Assembly (NCBI GenBank): GCA_030762935.1
Contig: CM060900.1
Location: 287,417,784-287,481,783, forward strand
Reading direction: 5' to 3'
Length of the DNA: 64,000 nt
DNA from: Hymenopus coronatus
Taxonomy: Eukaryota; Arthropoda; Insecta; Mantodea; Hymenopodidae
The position numbers and the translations under genes are program-made. Every line of letters starts with the position of its first letter. The first letter of the stretch is position 1. Of the stretch, positions 11,151-21,720 are shown piece by piece. The notes under the pieces are model-generated. The model saw nothing but the letters and a program-made list of their open reading frames with translations. It was not told the origin of the DNA and made no database searches.

Positions 11151-11917
11151 GTACACTCATTTAGTAATGTAACAATGAGCTAACATCAGTTCAATTGCTA
11201 ACTCAATATGACTGTCCCACAACTCACTCTTGCATCCACTTACTCACATACTATCCATTCTCTCCTATAACACCACAATTACCAGAATGTTCTCATTCAT
11301 GCTAGAACTGCAGTCTCAGCGATTTCTAGCACCTTTGAGCAGAACCCAATCTCAATTCTTGTAACTATGCAGGAGCAGTTACTGCTGTCTCTGCATGACC
11401 AGCCTCTGCCTCCAAGTGAACAGATGACGTCTCTTACAGTAACAAACTCACATTCACAAACAGCAGGCAATTGGTTCTGGTAAGACAGAATCACTCACTG
11501 TCAATTGCATTATGGTGGGCTACTTTATAGCGGTAAAGCGAGAGAAAGAGATTTTGTTGAACACACAATTATTTTCCATTTTTGCAGGTGTGCTTTCAAC
11601 TCCCACGTGGCATTTACTGAAAGAGCTAGGCTTACTATTCGCATGTACACAGCAAGCTGAGGAGGCGTTAATTGAAAGTTAAATATTTTATATTAGAAAT
11701 TTTATAAAATAAATTGGAATGGAACTTAAAAGAAAAAAAGGGGGATTATTGGCTTGGTTGGGAGAAAAAGGGATAAAGGTCCCAGAAAGGAGAAAAACAT
11801 GCATGAAACAATGTCTCTTTTCACAACTAGAAAACAAAATTTTATACTGTGATATCTTTCTGAACAGCTTTAATTTACCCTAAGACAAAAGGTGCGCACC
11901 TAAAAATCCTAACCCTG
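11151..11917. other. 5' non-coding part of hAT#1
   Basis: No convincing ORF. It ends with the right inverted terminus. Purine-rich stretches at 11735-11790 resemble those near the left end (5120-5180) and may be subterminal. Confidence 0.45.
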
Positions 11918-12561
11918 ATGATCGGAGCACAACTTTGAGTTCAACCTCTAGGGAAACACTGGAGCAATTTGGAGTGCACAAGATGCACACAGCAGCTCTT
12001 TACACCCAGTGAGATGGCAAGGTTGAGAGGTACATCCAGACTCAAGAAGAAGATTTCATGAAGGTTTTGGCCTATCACCAGCGAGACTAGGATATCAGGG
12101 TGCCATTTTTTTTGCTCGCATATTGCTCTTCATGACCACTGGGCTAACACCAGCCAGTTTGGTCTTTGGTAGAGAGCTTCATCTATCATAAGAACTGATG
12201 TTCAGGAGTCCTGATGGAACAACCAGTAGTCGACTAGGTGCAGCATCTTGTAGACTAACTTCAGGACATGCATGAGAAGCCCCATCAAAACATCCAGGTA
12301 GTGAGCGATCGGATGAATACCCATTATGACTAGCAGGCCAACAGCCAAGGTTTCCAGCGAGTGATCTGGTGTGGCTATATTTCCCTATCCAGACCAAGGG
12401 GCTTCAACAACCATGGCAAGGGCCCTGCATCTAGTGGTGAAGAGGATAAATGTCTAATGCATCCACAGACTACCCCAAGGGAAGAAGCTGGTAGTACAGT
12501 TGGATCATTTAGCCTGCTATGATGATGCTGATGGGGATAACCAGCCCTAAGGAGGGATCAG
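11918..12561 (+). pseudogene. Ty3/gypsy integrase, right half
   Basis: This continues the integrase cut at 5093. It opens with the D-x-G-T-T-L-S-S block containing the second catalytic Asp, then D-G-K-V-E-R-Y-I-Q-T near 12010-12050 with the expected Glu region. Next comes L-A-Y near 12115-12130 and then F-G-R-E-L, which is degraded. The C-terminal domain with the Q-G-F-Q-R-V-I-W-C-G-Y counterpart lies at 12340-12390. Multiple stops and frameshifts are present. The layout parallels 52420-53075 in the complete gypsy copy, but the two copies clearly differ. A purine-rich tract (12549-12560) precedes the LTR. Confidence 0.7.
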
Positions 12562-12948
12562 TGTGAAGGTGTCATGTGCGGCCATTCTCATGTTCACCTT
12601 GGTATTTGAGTCAGCAGGGTTGGAGGCCTTGGAATGCAGTAAATCCAGGAAGTGACATACTGATAACTGGAAACCTTGGAATGTGAGACATCAACTACCA
12701 CATGCCAGAATTGTCCACTAGCTTCAACTAGCCTTTAGATTTCTATGATCTCATTCACAGGTATATAAGGAAGTGTTGCAAGCCAATTTAGGAATCTTAA
12801 GTCAATCTTCCAGTGGAGTGTTAGCTCAGAGTGGCATGAGAGAGCTGCAACTGTCTACATGTTGAGTAAATTATTGTGCAGCAGTGAATTAAATGCTTTT
12901 ATTGTAACTGATTTTAGAGTTAATGAAGACATTTGTTACTGTAATATG
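12562..12948 (+). repeat. Probable 3' LTR of gypsy copy 1
   Basis: It begins TGTGAAGG directly after a polypurine-like tract (AAGGAGGGATCAG), in the same position as the 3' LTR of the complete copy. A TATA-like TATATAAGG lies at about 12761-12769. The end near TGTTACTGTAA (about 12938-12948) parallels the TGTTATTGTAACA terminus of the other LTR. The left LTR partner is not recognisable in the window, so the right boundary is approximate. Confidence 0.5.
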
Positions 12949-14029
12949 TTTTGAAAATTAAAAAGCAAAGCCAAAAACAATTATAAAGAAATAAAATTTG
13001 TCTGTACTGATTTCATAATAAAGAAACATATTAAGGTGTAACTTTTTCAGCCTAAAGGTTTGAATAGTGAAAAAATTAAATGTCTTCCAACAGAAAAGCA
13101 CAAAAGCAGTATATGAATAAATTCTAAATATACCAAATATACTTTTTGCTATTTTAACACCAGTGTGTCCTCTAAACTGCAAAATGCAGTTATTCAGAAC
13201 TTTATGAAAACTGCTCCATAGTAAAAACAGTGTTAACATCCAGCATTTCATGAAATCCTCAAACACTACATTTTTTCTCCATTTTATGAAAATAATATTT
13301 TTGCCCTCTTGTCCACACATTATTTATTGGTTTGTTAACGGCTTTTCCATTTATGCTTTTGCTCACATTACTCCTATTTTAGTTTTCATTTCTTGAAGGA
13401 TTTGCTCTTCATTACAATGGTTTGCTAAGGTTGTTAAACATGGAATACTTCCTGACCATTTTTGTACTGATTATTTATAGGGCAGAAATCAATTGCTGCT
13501 AAACAAATATTATCGTGTAGTGTGTGATTCCCCAATACAGGCAGTCAAAATTAAAAATTTCAGGAATATGCTTTTTATTGTACACACTCTAAAGCATCTA
13601 GTGGTGCTTTTCATAATCAATATGAGTGAGAAATATTGTTTTCACCTTACTGTAAATATCACTATCTTGATAGTGACTCTGGAGCACTGCACAACAGTGA
13701 ATGCAAGCATCAGTTTGTCATAGTGCATGGTAAACTGCGGTGATATTTTTTTTGTGTTCTAGCTAATGAAGTTGAAGCTAAAGGTATACACTTTATATTC
13801 ATGCTATCCACACCTATATATTATGGAAAAATTACCTGTGAGTTATTCTATATATTACTGCATGTTTTGGTTTTAAATTTCAATTTTTTTTTATTTAAAG
13901 AGAGTTTAGAAAAATTACTATACATGCTATCACTGGAATTTTTATATATTATTTCTAGATGTCTTGAGAAAATGCATGCAAAGGGTTTCATTGCTACACT
14001 TGCTCCAATTTGGGCTATTAATTTTTTCA
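12949..14029. other. No supported gene
   Basis: AT-rich DNA. A 120-codon minus-strand frame (13320-12958) is F/Y/K-rich, has no recognisable domain and looks like chance in AT-rich sequence. Confidence 0.5.
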
Positions 14030-14485
14030 GTTGCGTAGGGCAGGATTTCTCAGTCATGTGTTTTACATCTGGCTCAAATCCAGCAAGAATAAAGATGATG
14101 CTCTTTTTAATTACATTCTGAAGAAAACTGGTTTTTTAAATTCCTCCCAAGCTTTGCATATTAGTGTTCAAAATAAGTTACATTTTTTCTGTTTAAATGT
14201 AAAGTACATTGGACAAATGGAGAAGTAAATGAGGTTTATGGACAACAATATTAATTTGTTTGACCAAGAACTAGTATTTTGTGATAGCTTAATTGAGAGT
14301 GGAGTCTGCGCATCACAAGATTCCAGTTTTAACGTACAATTAGATATGGAAAGCCAACTGCAGAATTTGAGCATAATAGTATTAGAAGCAAACAGAGAAA
14401 AGTAAATCAATTATTGGAATCTAAAAGATCAATGGAAATTTCACAGATAGTGGTGAGTAGCTTCTGACAGTGTGGAAAGATAGAT

Positions 14486-14734
14486 TTTTTTTTTTAGGTA
14501 GTATTTAACGCCCGCTTTAACTACTAATGGCACCGCAAGCGGTGACACTGATGATACATGAATGATGATGGAGCACCGGTGGAATGCGATGGCGGGGGAA
14601 ACCGGAGTACCCGGAGAAAACCCGCCCCAGCGCCGTTTTGTCCACCACAAATCTCACATGCGGTCGCTTGGGATCGAACCCCGGCCGTCTAGGTGAGAGT
14701 CGAGTGGTCTGACCACTCGGCCACGGCGCGGCCC
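14486..14734 (-). mobile_element. tRNA-headed SINE, copy 2 (SINE-A), intact with exact target duplication
   Basis: The best-preserved SINE in the window, 249 bp on the minus strand. The head at 14670-14734 has A box TGGCCGAGTGG and B box GGTTCGATCCC. The body contains the CCGGGTACTCCGG block (14595-14615) and the ATCATCAGTGTCACCGC stretch. It ends in poly-A, seen as T11 at the left. The target duplication GGAAAGATAGAT is exact at 14474-14485 and 14735-14746. The head resembles tRNA-Leu or tRNA-Ser genes (inference). It interrupts LINE#2 and is younger than it. Confidence 0.93.
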
Positions 14735-15664
14735 GGAAAGATAGATGCAGCCAGTATAGTCAAAGAGTTGGCAACTGCATTACCAAGAAGAGCAATAACA
14801 ATAAAAAAATGAAACAAGGCCCATCTCTTACATAAATGAAGCATTGGCTATCTTCATTGATTGCATACTAAGTAGTCACTGCCAAAAGAATTTGTTTTCT
14901 GGTTATGGATAGCATAACAACTTCAGATTCCTATGCAGCAATCAAGTTGCAAGCACTTTAGAATCACACAATAAAGTGCATCATTTGCATCCAATTAGCT
15001 ATGTTACCACAAGCTTATGATACACAGATTCCAATCACTGACATAAATTTCTAAATGATGTCTTGTAATGGCTGTTCTGGTCATAGTATCTATCAACAGA
15101 AACAAGTGCAAGACATTTACAGTTAATGATGAATACTTTTTCTTTGTATCTCTTTTTCCTCTTCAAATATTTTGCAACCCAGATCTAAGCTAATTTTATG
15201 GCTAAATCCCAAAACATCATCTACAAGATATTGCCAACCCAAGTATGCCCTCGAAGAAACTCACATGACTCAGAAATGCTGTATTGGTGGAATGTAGTGC
15301 TGTTGATATTAACACAGAAAACTAATTAATTAAATTAGCAGTATATAGAGCTCCCACAGGATATCTTGACAACTTTCTACATAATATAGATATTATTCTA
15401 AAACGTTCTTCAAACCAAAGATTCAATTTATTTTGTGTGGCGACTTGAACATAGATTCCTTGATATACAGCAATCAAAAACTGTAAATTTGTTCACTATT
15501 AAGATCATACAATCTTATGCATACAGTCAATTTTGCAACTAGAATTCAAAGTAATTCCAAAATGGCTATCGACAATATTTTTATGGATATGTCTAAACAG
15601 GAGTACCATGAAATACAATACTTTGTTAATGGACTTTCAGACCATGATGGACAATTCATCAAAA

Positions 15665-15705
15665 TTTATTATTATTATTATTATTATTATTTTTATTATA
15701 TTATA
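15665..15705 (+). repeat. (ATT)n microsatellite
   Basis: An imperfect ATT/TTA trinucleotide run of about 40 bp within the decayed endonuclease region of LINE#2. Confidence 0.9.
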
Positions 15706-17810
15706 CGGCCAATTCCATAAAAACAAACCTTGTAACCAGCTTTAGAACTATAAATAAAGAAAACATAGTGTATTTTAAAGCCAAACTGTCAGATGAATTG
15801 TGGGAATCAATGTATAAACTAAATAATGTAAATGACAAGTTTAACTCCTTCTTAAATACTTTTGTTAGAATCCATAGCTTAAGTTTCCCACTCCATATAA
15901 AGAAAATTAATAACAATTCTAAAAATGACTGGCTAACACAAGGTATAAAAATATCATGTAGACATAAAAGAGAGCTTTATTTAGCAACTAGAGAAAGTAA
16001 ATAAAGTAGACATAAACAACACTATAACATGTACTGCAGAATTCTAAAAAGGGTTATAAATGCAGCTAAAAACTTTGTTATGAAAAACAAATATAGTTCT
16101 CTCACAATAAGCCACAATGGAACATTATTAAAAAAGAGACTGATAAATGTCACTCGAAAAATTATATAAAAGAAATTAAATTGACCATGTGACCATAAAT
16201 GACTCTCAGCAGACAGCAAATGTATTTAATGAATAATTCATTCAGGTGACAGAAAATTTATTAACAAAGGAACAGCCTAAGGGAGATCCAATTTCGTACC
16301 TTCAGAAATCCTGTGTGGAACATTTTACAACCTTAGAGATAGTACCCACAAGTGCAACCAAACTAAAAATGTAATACAATCCCTCAAAAGCAAGAATTCA
16401 TCAGGATACAATGAAATAACCGCAAAAGCATTAAAGGCATCTGCTGATATTACTTGCAAACCTTTAAGTCATATATGTAACATATCCTTCATAACAGGGA
16501 CATTCCCATATAGATTAAAATATTCAGCCATTATACAAGAAACAATGGAAATGTCAAACAATAGACCAGTATCTTTACTTACAGCTTTTTCAAAAATCTT
16601 TGAGAAAATTATGTTTAAAAGAATCTATCAGCATATGGATAAGTATCATTATTAGAAAAAGAGCAGTTTGGATTCAAGAAGAGCATATCACCTGTGATGC
16701 CATTTTCAAGTTAATTGATGAAGTTCTCAAGTCAATGGATGGCAAACTTAGTTCACAGTGATCTTCAAAGGCATTTGACTATGTTAATTATGAAATACTT
16801 CTATCAAAATTATCACACTATGGTATTAGGGGCAAAGGGTATCAATGGATTACATGTTACTTATCAAACAGAAAGCAAAAGGTATTAACAAATACTTCAA
16901 ATAATAGCAATGCATATTCTGAATGGTCTGAAATAAAGCATGGTGTCCCACAAGGTTCTATTCTGGGTCCCTTATTATTTTTAGTGAATATAAATGATCT
17001 ACCTGCAGTACTAAACAAACAATGTCCATCCAGTTCTTTTTGCGGATGACACAAGTATTATACTTAAAGAATACAATGTCAGTCAGCTCACAGATTCATC
17101 TAATAAAATCTTCAGCACACTAAATAATTGGTTGGAAAGTAATAAAATTCACATAAACTTTGAAAAAGCTAACTACATTAATTTTTGCACAAAGCATAAA
17201 ACATAGCAGACCTAAGCATAGATTATGAAAATAATCAGATTGCAGAAGCCTGCAATACAAAATTCCTAGGTCTTATGACATGAATTGGAAACACCACATT
17301 GATTATATCTTACCCAAACTGAGCTCTGCATGTTTTGCAATCCGATCTTTAATTCAGCTTAAAAGAGCATACTAAAAACAGCTTATAATGCATATTTTCA
17401 TTCATTGATGACCCATGGAATAACATTTTGGGGAAATTCGAAAAATGCTAAAAAAGTGTTCCTTATGCAAAAAAACGTAATAAGAATAATGGCAGGGGAA
17501 AGACGATCAACTCACTGCAAACCACTTTTCAAAATGTTTGGAATTTTACCACTAGCCTGTGAATATATTCTAGCCATATTGTCATTTGTAATAAATAAAG
17601 CAGAAAATTTTACAAAAAATGCAGATATTCATAACAAAGAGAACAGACTTATGCAGGACTTACATAGACCAACAAATAATTTGCAGTTATTCCAAATAGG
17701 GAAATAGTTTTGTTTAATTCACTTCCCTCTTCTATAAAAGAATTGCAAATGAGCAAAAACAAGTTAAGATCAGAATTAAAAAGATACTTTATTACTATAG
17801 CCTGGATTAC

Positions 17811-17960
17811 GGATGATTTCATGGGATAGCAACTGAGTTAAATTGGAATCAGAGAAATCCAAGCTTTTGGCCATCTTGACTCTGTGGTCTTCGTCAGAAG
17901 AAGTCATCTATAATAATCAACATCAAGAAAGCTTCACATCTTTTATAGCTTGGACGTTTA
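17811..17960 (-). repeat. Penelope-like element terminal region
   Basis: This shares its first ~70 bp (dispersed mismatches) with 63926-64000. On the minus strand it carries CTGACGAAGACCACAG...GGCCAAAAGC (17862-17905), the same style of motif found at the termini of the GIY-YIG-bearing Penelope elements at 33314-33345 and 57002-57047. No Penelope ORF is present here. The call is by motif similarity. Confidence 0.5.
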
Positions 17961-18129
17961 GACTTTTATAACACTTAAAATAGGTAGGCAAAACAGGCAA
18001 CAAAAATGTAAAAAAAAGGCAACAAAATGTAAAAACAAAGGCACAATAAATTTTCTAAAACACATTATAAATTTAAAAGGGCATAATGTATTTTACAAAC
18101 AAATTGCAATGCACCAATATAACTTACAT

Positions 18130-19399
18130 TTTTACTGGTTGCACATTACTACAAGGTATTGTTGTAAATGTTTGTGTGTCCTATTTAAACTTCTATCCGA
18201 CAAAATATTTTTCACTATAGAAAAAGATTGTTCTACTTCCCTTAATGTAATTGGTGCATATTTGAAATAGCTTATTACACAGGGATTTCTATTTTTCACA
18301 ATTATTGTAGTATCACCTTTTATTATTTCAATATCTGTTTTATAAGCCACTATTAGTAGACATTACATGTTTACACTTCCCACTTCACCAAGTACAGATT
18401 CAAGTTGGCATACAATTTCATCTACTAGATTCATTGATTCACAAGTATTTCTCCCCTTTTATCAAGTTTTGTTATAGTTTCAGGCAAGTTAGCATAATAA
18501 ACTGCTATGTAAGACAAGCTATTAGGAACATTGAAATTATTTAGCAATATTTTCGCTTCCGAATGTATGTAGCTTCATCTTTGGAGAGTGCACTAACAAC
18601 CTCACTTAACTTTTTGAAGTTGTTAGTGTAGTATAGGGCAGCAGAATTCATGTCCCCCATCTTGTTTAAATGGGCTCTGAAGACAAAGGTCTTGAAGAGT
18701 TGGACTCGAGATAGCGCTTTTAGAAAAATTTTATTGATGTAGGATATCAATTTATCTACATCAGGAAATGAACTGTGAATCTCTTCTGATATTCTGTGAA
18801 AGCCATGAGCCAGACATGTTAGATGAATCATTTTAGGGAATAGAACCATCAAAGTATCCCAGCCTTCTGCATGTATGGAGCTGCATTAGATAAGAATAGG
18901 AGGATATCATTGTGTTCTACACCACCGGGCCAAAGTAAGTTCAACGAATTTGTGAACAATTATTGACCAATGATTGTATAGTTAGCTTTTTCCAATTCTT
19001 CTGATGTTAGCAAGAATACTTAGGTGCTGTAGTCTCCACAGGTTCCAATACTCAAATAATTATGTGGCAAAATGTTTTTCCTACTATCCATCATTTCGTC
19101 TATGGAGATCCATATTTTTTCGACATTCACTTTGTTGCGAATACATTGAATCATATAGGCAAGTAGTTTTTCCTCAGAGTTCATTCACTTGGAGCAGATT
19201 CTCCTGTATATTTTTGTAAAAAGCTTTTAAGGGGCTGATTTTCTAATTTCCAGAAACGAATGCCAATGTCAATTAATGTTTTACACAAATCTAATGAAAA
19301 TTGTGATTGTTTAGTAGATGTAGTGGAAGCTGCAGGAAGTAGCGTTATTTTCTTTCCACCACTCTTTAAGGCAAATGCAGATAATATATGCTTTAGATA
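18130..19399 (-). pseudogene. CGGBP1-like hAT transposase relic (hAT#2)
   Basis: Minus-strand pieces of the same transposase family as hAT#4. The central region (18852-18541) has P-K-M-I-H-L-T-C-L-A-H-G-F-H-R and A-L-S-R-V-Q-L-F-K-T, the conserved core around the third catalytic region. The C-terminal dimerisation region (18350-18132) reads S-Y-F-K-Y-A-P-I-T-L-R-E-V-E-Q-S-F-S-I then I-L-S-D-R. The zinc-finger N-terminus is not recognisable. No terminal repeats were identified; runs of GGCAACAAAA near 17990-18040 may be near its 3' end. A MITE lies at its 5' side. Confidence 0.7.
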
Positions 19400-19556
19400 G
19401 GTGGAGTCAGACTGAAAAATTCAATGCCATAGCCAGGATCTCCCTGTCTCTCTCTAAAACTGAACTATCATGGCAACATGCTGGCATAGCATTGAATTTC
19501 TCAACTGACTCTCATTTACCCAGTAAACCATAAGGTGGTTTCAGTCTGACTCTACC
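19400..19556. mobile_element. 157-bp MITE with long terminal inverted repeats
   Basis: The left end GGTGGAGTCAGACTGAAA (19400-19417) is the near-perfect inverse of TTTCAGTCTGACTCTACC (19539-19556), with one mismatch. A second inverted pair inside (ATTCAATGCCATAG near 19419 and CATAGCATTGAAT near 19484) makes much of the element foldable. It is flanked by TA on both sides (19398-19399, 19557-19558), as for Tc1/mariner-type insertions. It has no coding capacity. The autonomous parent is unknown. Confidence 0.85.
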
Positions 19557-19558
19557 TA

Positions 19559-20490
19559 TTCAACTCCTGTCCTACAGACGGTTTCTGTGAGAAAGCAATT
19601 AAAATTATCAATCTGTTTTGTCACAAAACTTACACAATAAAACTGTTCCATTGGTTGAAAACACCAAATTCAAAGTTTACTTTTCAAATGAATTTAGGCA
19701 TTATAGCTTAGTCATCCATATTCAACTAACATAACTGAGTACTGACTACTCCAAGCAGAAATTTCTTCCTCGTACAACAATACATGTATGCAACACAATT
19801 TTAACATTCAGATTTGAAAATACAATTTTTCATTGACTGAGGCAAAAGCAAAATAACCAGAATGCTATGTGATGATTTCTATAACATCTGTGAGAACAGG
19901 TGAAGATTTCACATTGTTGCTATTTGAGGAGTAAGAATAACAAGACCGCCATAAAATCGCCAGATAACTGTATTTTGAGCCACACTAATCCCTCCTCCTC
20001 TCTTGCACAGATGATTCTACCTGAAAAGCATCCCTGTAGTAACAGATATTTTCTTATCTAAAACATGGAAGGTATCTTGAGAGCAGGAAAAAAAAAAAAC
20101 TTAACATGCAAAATTGTAAATAGGCAAATGGAACTGTTGATTTACCTTCACCCATTAAAAGAGGCATTTTACCTTCTGTCATTACTCACACCTTCTATAG
20201 AGAGGAAGATTTTATTTAATAAAAAATACAAGTAATAAAGTAATGTTGTAAGTATAATAAACATGAATATTCTAAGAATGCATGTGCATGAGTATGTTTT
20301 TGGAATCATACATGTAATTGAAAATTATGCAAAACTGATAAATCTGAAAATTCATTGTCAGAGTTATTATTTTTAAGTAAATGTATTAATTAGCGTGAAT
20401 AAATGTAATATGATCTACATCCTAGGGTTTGGGCATAGAGTCTAATATCATAATAGGATCTACAAATTGTAATTTTTTTTTGAGTGAGTG
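19559..20490. other. No gene seen
   Basis: AT-rich DNA without a recognisable element; short A-runs (for example 20089-20099) only. Confidence 0.5.
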
Positions 20491-20491
<1 letters not shown>

Positions 20492-20544
<53 letters not shown>

Positions 20545-20585
20545 GGGGGGGTGCGTGCGTGCGTGCATGCATGTGTGTGTGTGTT
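20492..20585 (+). repeat. (GT)n / G10 / (GTGC)n compound microsatellite
   Basis: About 25 GT units, then a run of about 10 G, then GTGC/ATGC units and another GT run. Frames across it on either strand (poly Cys-Val or Thr-His) are artefacts of the repeat. Confidence 0.95.
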
Positions 20586-20689
20586 TTTAGACATTATAAA
20601 TTAGCAGATTTAAGAGTACTTGATAGATTAATATTTGGAGTCCGGAAAAGAGAAATAGGAACAAAAATAATTTGTCACATTTTTTTTAC

Positions 20690-21720
20690 ACAAGATGGCA
20701 TCATGTATGGTACAAACGCGTAGGTAGCATGGTGCAAAAAATGGCAGAATATACTAGTAAAAATCATGAAAGCATGCTAAACGAAAGGATTAGCACAGAA
20801 ATCTTTGAAGAAGGAAGCTGTGTAAATAAAGACAATGCAAAGAGAAATTTTGAGTTGGAAAAATATAGAAATGAATTGGTTCCGTGAGCACAACGGAAAG
20901 TACAAGGCATCGCTTCAGATCATCATAGACATGCTAAACGAAGACCTAAAGCGAGTGCAGGAAGACATTGTATTACTTAAAAGGGAAAATGAAGAACTGA
21001 GAAAAGAATTGACTAAGCATTGGTGGCACAGTGAATCATTCACAACAGATACAAGAGACAAATCAAACAAAGCTATGAGAGAAACGGAGCCATGTGGGTT
21101 TGAAATCCAAACAAACAACAGATTCAGCGTTCTGTGCAAACAAAGTGATGTAAATTACAAGGAAAAAATAAATTGGCAAGCACAAGAACCTCAGGACATC
21201 GATAACGGAAACAGCAAAAAGGTCATGGTATTTGGGGACTCAATCCTAAAATTTACTAGGGAGGAGTGTAGTAAAGCCGGATGTGAAGTGCACTGCTATT
21301 CGGGAATTCGTTTGGATGAATTGGGCCGAGAGTTAAAAAAGCAAAACTAAATGAAATAAAACCACATGCTGTGGTCATACATGTGGGGACCAACAATATA
21401 AGAAAACGGATAATGGCAAAAGAAATTATAGGTGATACCATGGACTTAGTGGAGCAAATCAGGGGTAAAACACCAGAAATAAAAATTGTGAGTAGTGGAG
21501 TATTGTGTAGAAGGGAACCATAAGGAAAGTGAGAAGAATAAATGAAGAATTGGCCTGGCTATGTTCAAAACCAAAATGCATGATGCTGGATGGAAATTGG
21601 TAGATATGAAACGAGAACAAAGCCAGGGATGGTGTACATTTAAACAGAAGAGGAGCTGCAAGATTTGGAAGACTGCTCTGTGATACATTAAGCAAATGTC
21701 AAGGAAACATGTAAAGCAGG
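20690..21720 (+). pseudogene. LINE#3 ORF1 with coiled coil and SGNH/GDSL esterase domain
   Basis: The longest open piece (20835-21350) begins with an amphipathic, heptad-like segment (N-E-D-L-K-R-V-Q-E-D-I, L-K-R-E-N-E-E-L-R-K-E-L) predicting a coiled coil. Then comes V-M-V-F-G-D-S-I-L (21225-21250), block I of the SGNH hydrolase fold with the nucleophile Ser. After a frameshift the sequence continues with V-V-I-H-V-G-T-N-N (21371-21397, block III) and R-D-G-V-H-L-N (about 21624-21644), which carries the Asp/His pair. Esterase domains in ORF1 are known for CR1-group LINEs; this placement just upstream of an endonuclease ORF fits that. Two or more frame breaks make it a pseudogene. Confidence 0.75.

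Larger units (their letters stand above)
5094..11917 (-). mobile_element. hAT transposon (hAT#1), composite, inserted in gypsy
   Basis: Boundaries are defined by inverted ends. The left end reads CTGGGTTAGTATTTTTAGG from 5094; the right end, reverse-complemented from 11917, reads CAGGGTTAGGATTTTTAGG. CAGGG-type ends are typical of hAT elements. The flanking 8-mers GTGATCAG (5086-5093) and ATGATCGG (11918-11925) match at 6 of 8 positions and are the duplicated gypsy integrase codons. The element is 6.8 kb because it contains later insertions: a mariner (9284-10600) and probably the GQNKN-motif gene (6569-8869). Its own transposase remnant is the BED-finger fragment at 10601-11150 on the minus strand. 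Confidence 0.75.
14030..17800 (+). mobile_element. Non-LTR LINE (LINE#2, CR1/Jockey-like), decayed
   Basis: A plus-strand LINE in many frames. A possible ORF1 end (14240-14405, with D-M-E-S-Q-L-Q-N-L-S) is interrupted by a SINE. Endonuclease traces: A-V-Y-R-A-P-T-G near 15335, N-x-F-C-G-D-L-N-like near 15420-15450, and G-L-S-D-H-D-G-Q near 15625-15660. Reverse transcriptase: P-V-S-L-L-T-A-F-S-K-I-F-E-K near 16570-16610, S-S-K-A-F-D-Y-V-N near 16765-16795, H-G-V-P-Q-G-S-I-L-G-P-L-L-F near 16938-16980, and F-A-D-D-T-S near 17036-17060. The C-terminal open frame 17405-17707 shows F-W-G-N-S and V-I-R-I-M-A-G. At least six frame breaks occur. The clade is inferred from motif style only. Confidence 0.75.

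Noticed and set aside
12958..13320. 120-codon minus-strand ORF
   Set aside because: Rich in Phe, Tyr, Lys and Ile as expected of AT-rich DNA, with no domain, no splice context and no relation to neighbouring elements.
14670..14734. tRNA-Leu or tRNA-Ser gene
   Set aside because: It is the head of a SINE with poly-A tail and exact target duplications.
20390..20723. ORFs with Cys-Val or Thr-His repeats
   Set aside because: They read through the GT/GTGC microsatellite; the repeated residues are a consequence of the simple repeat.
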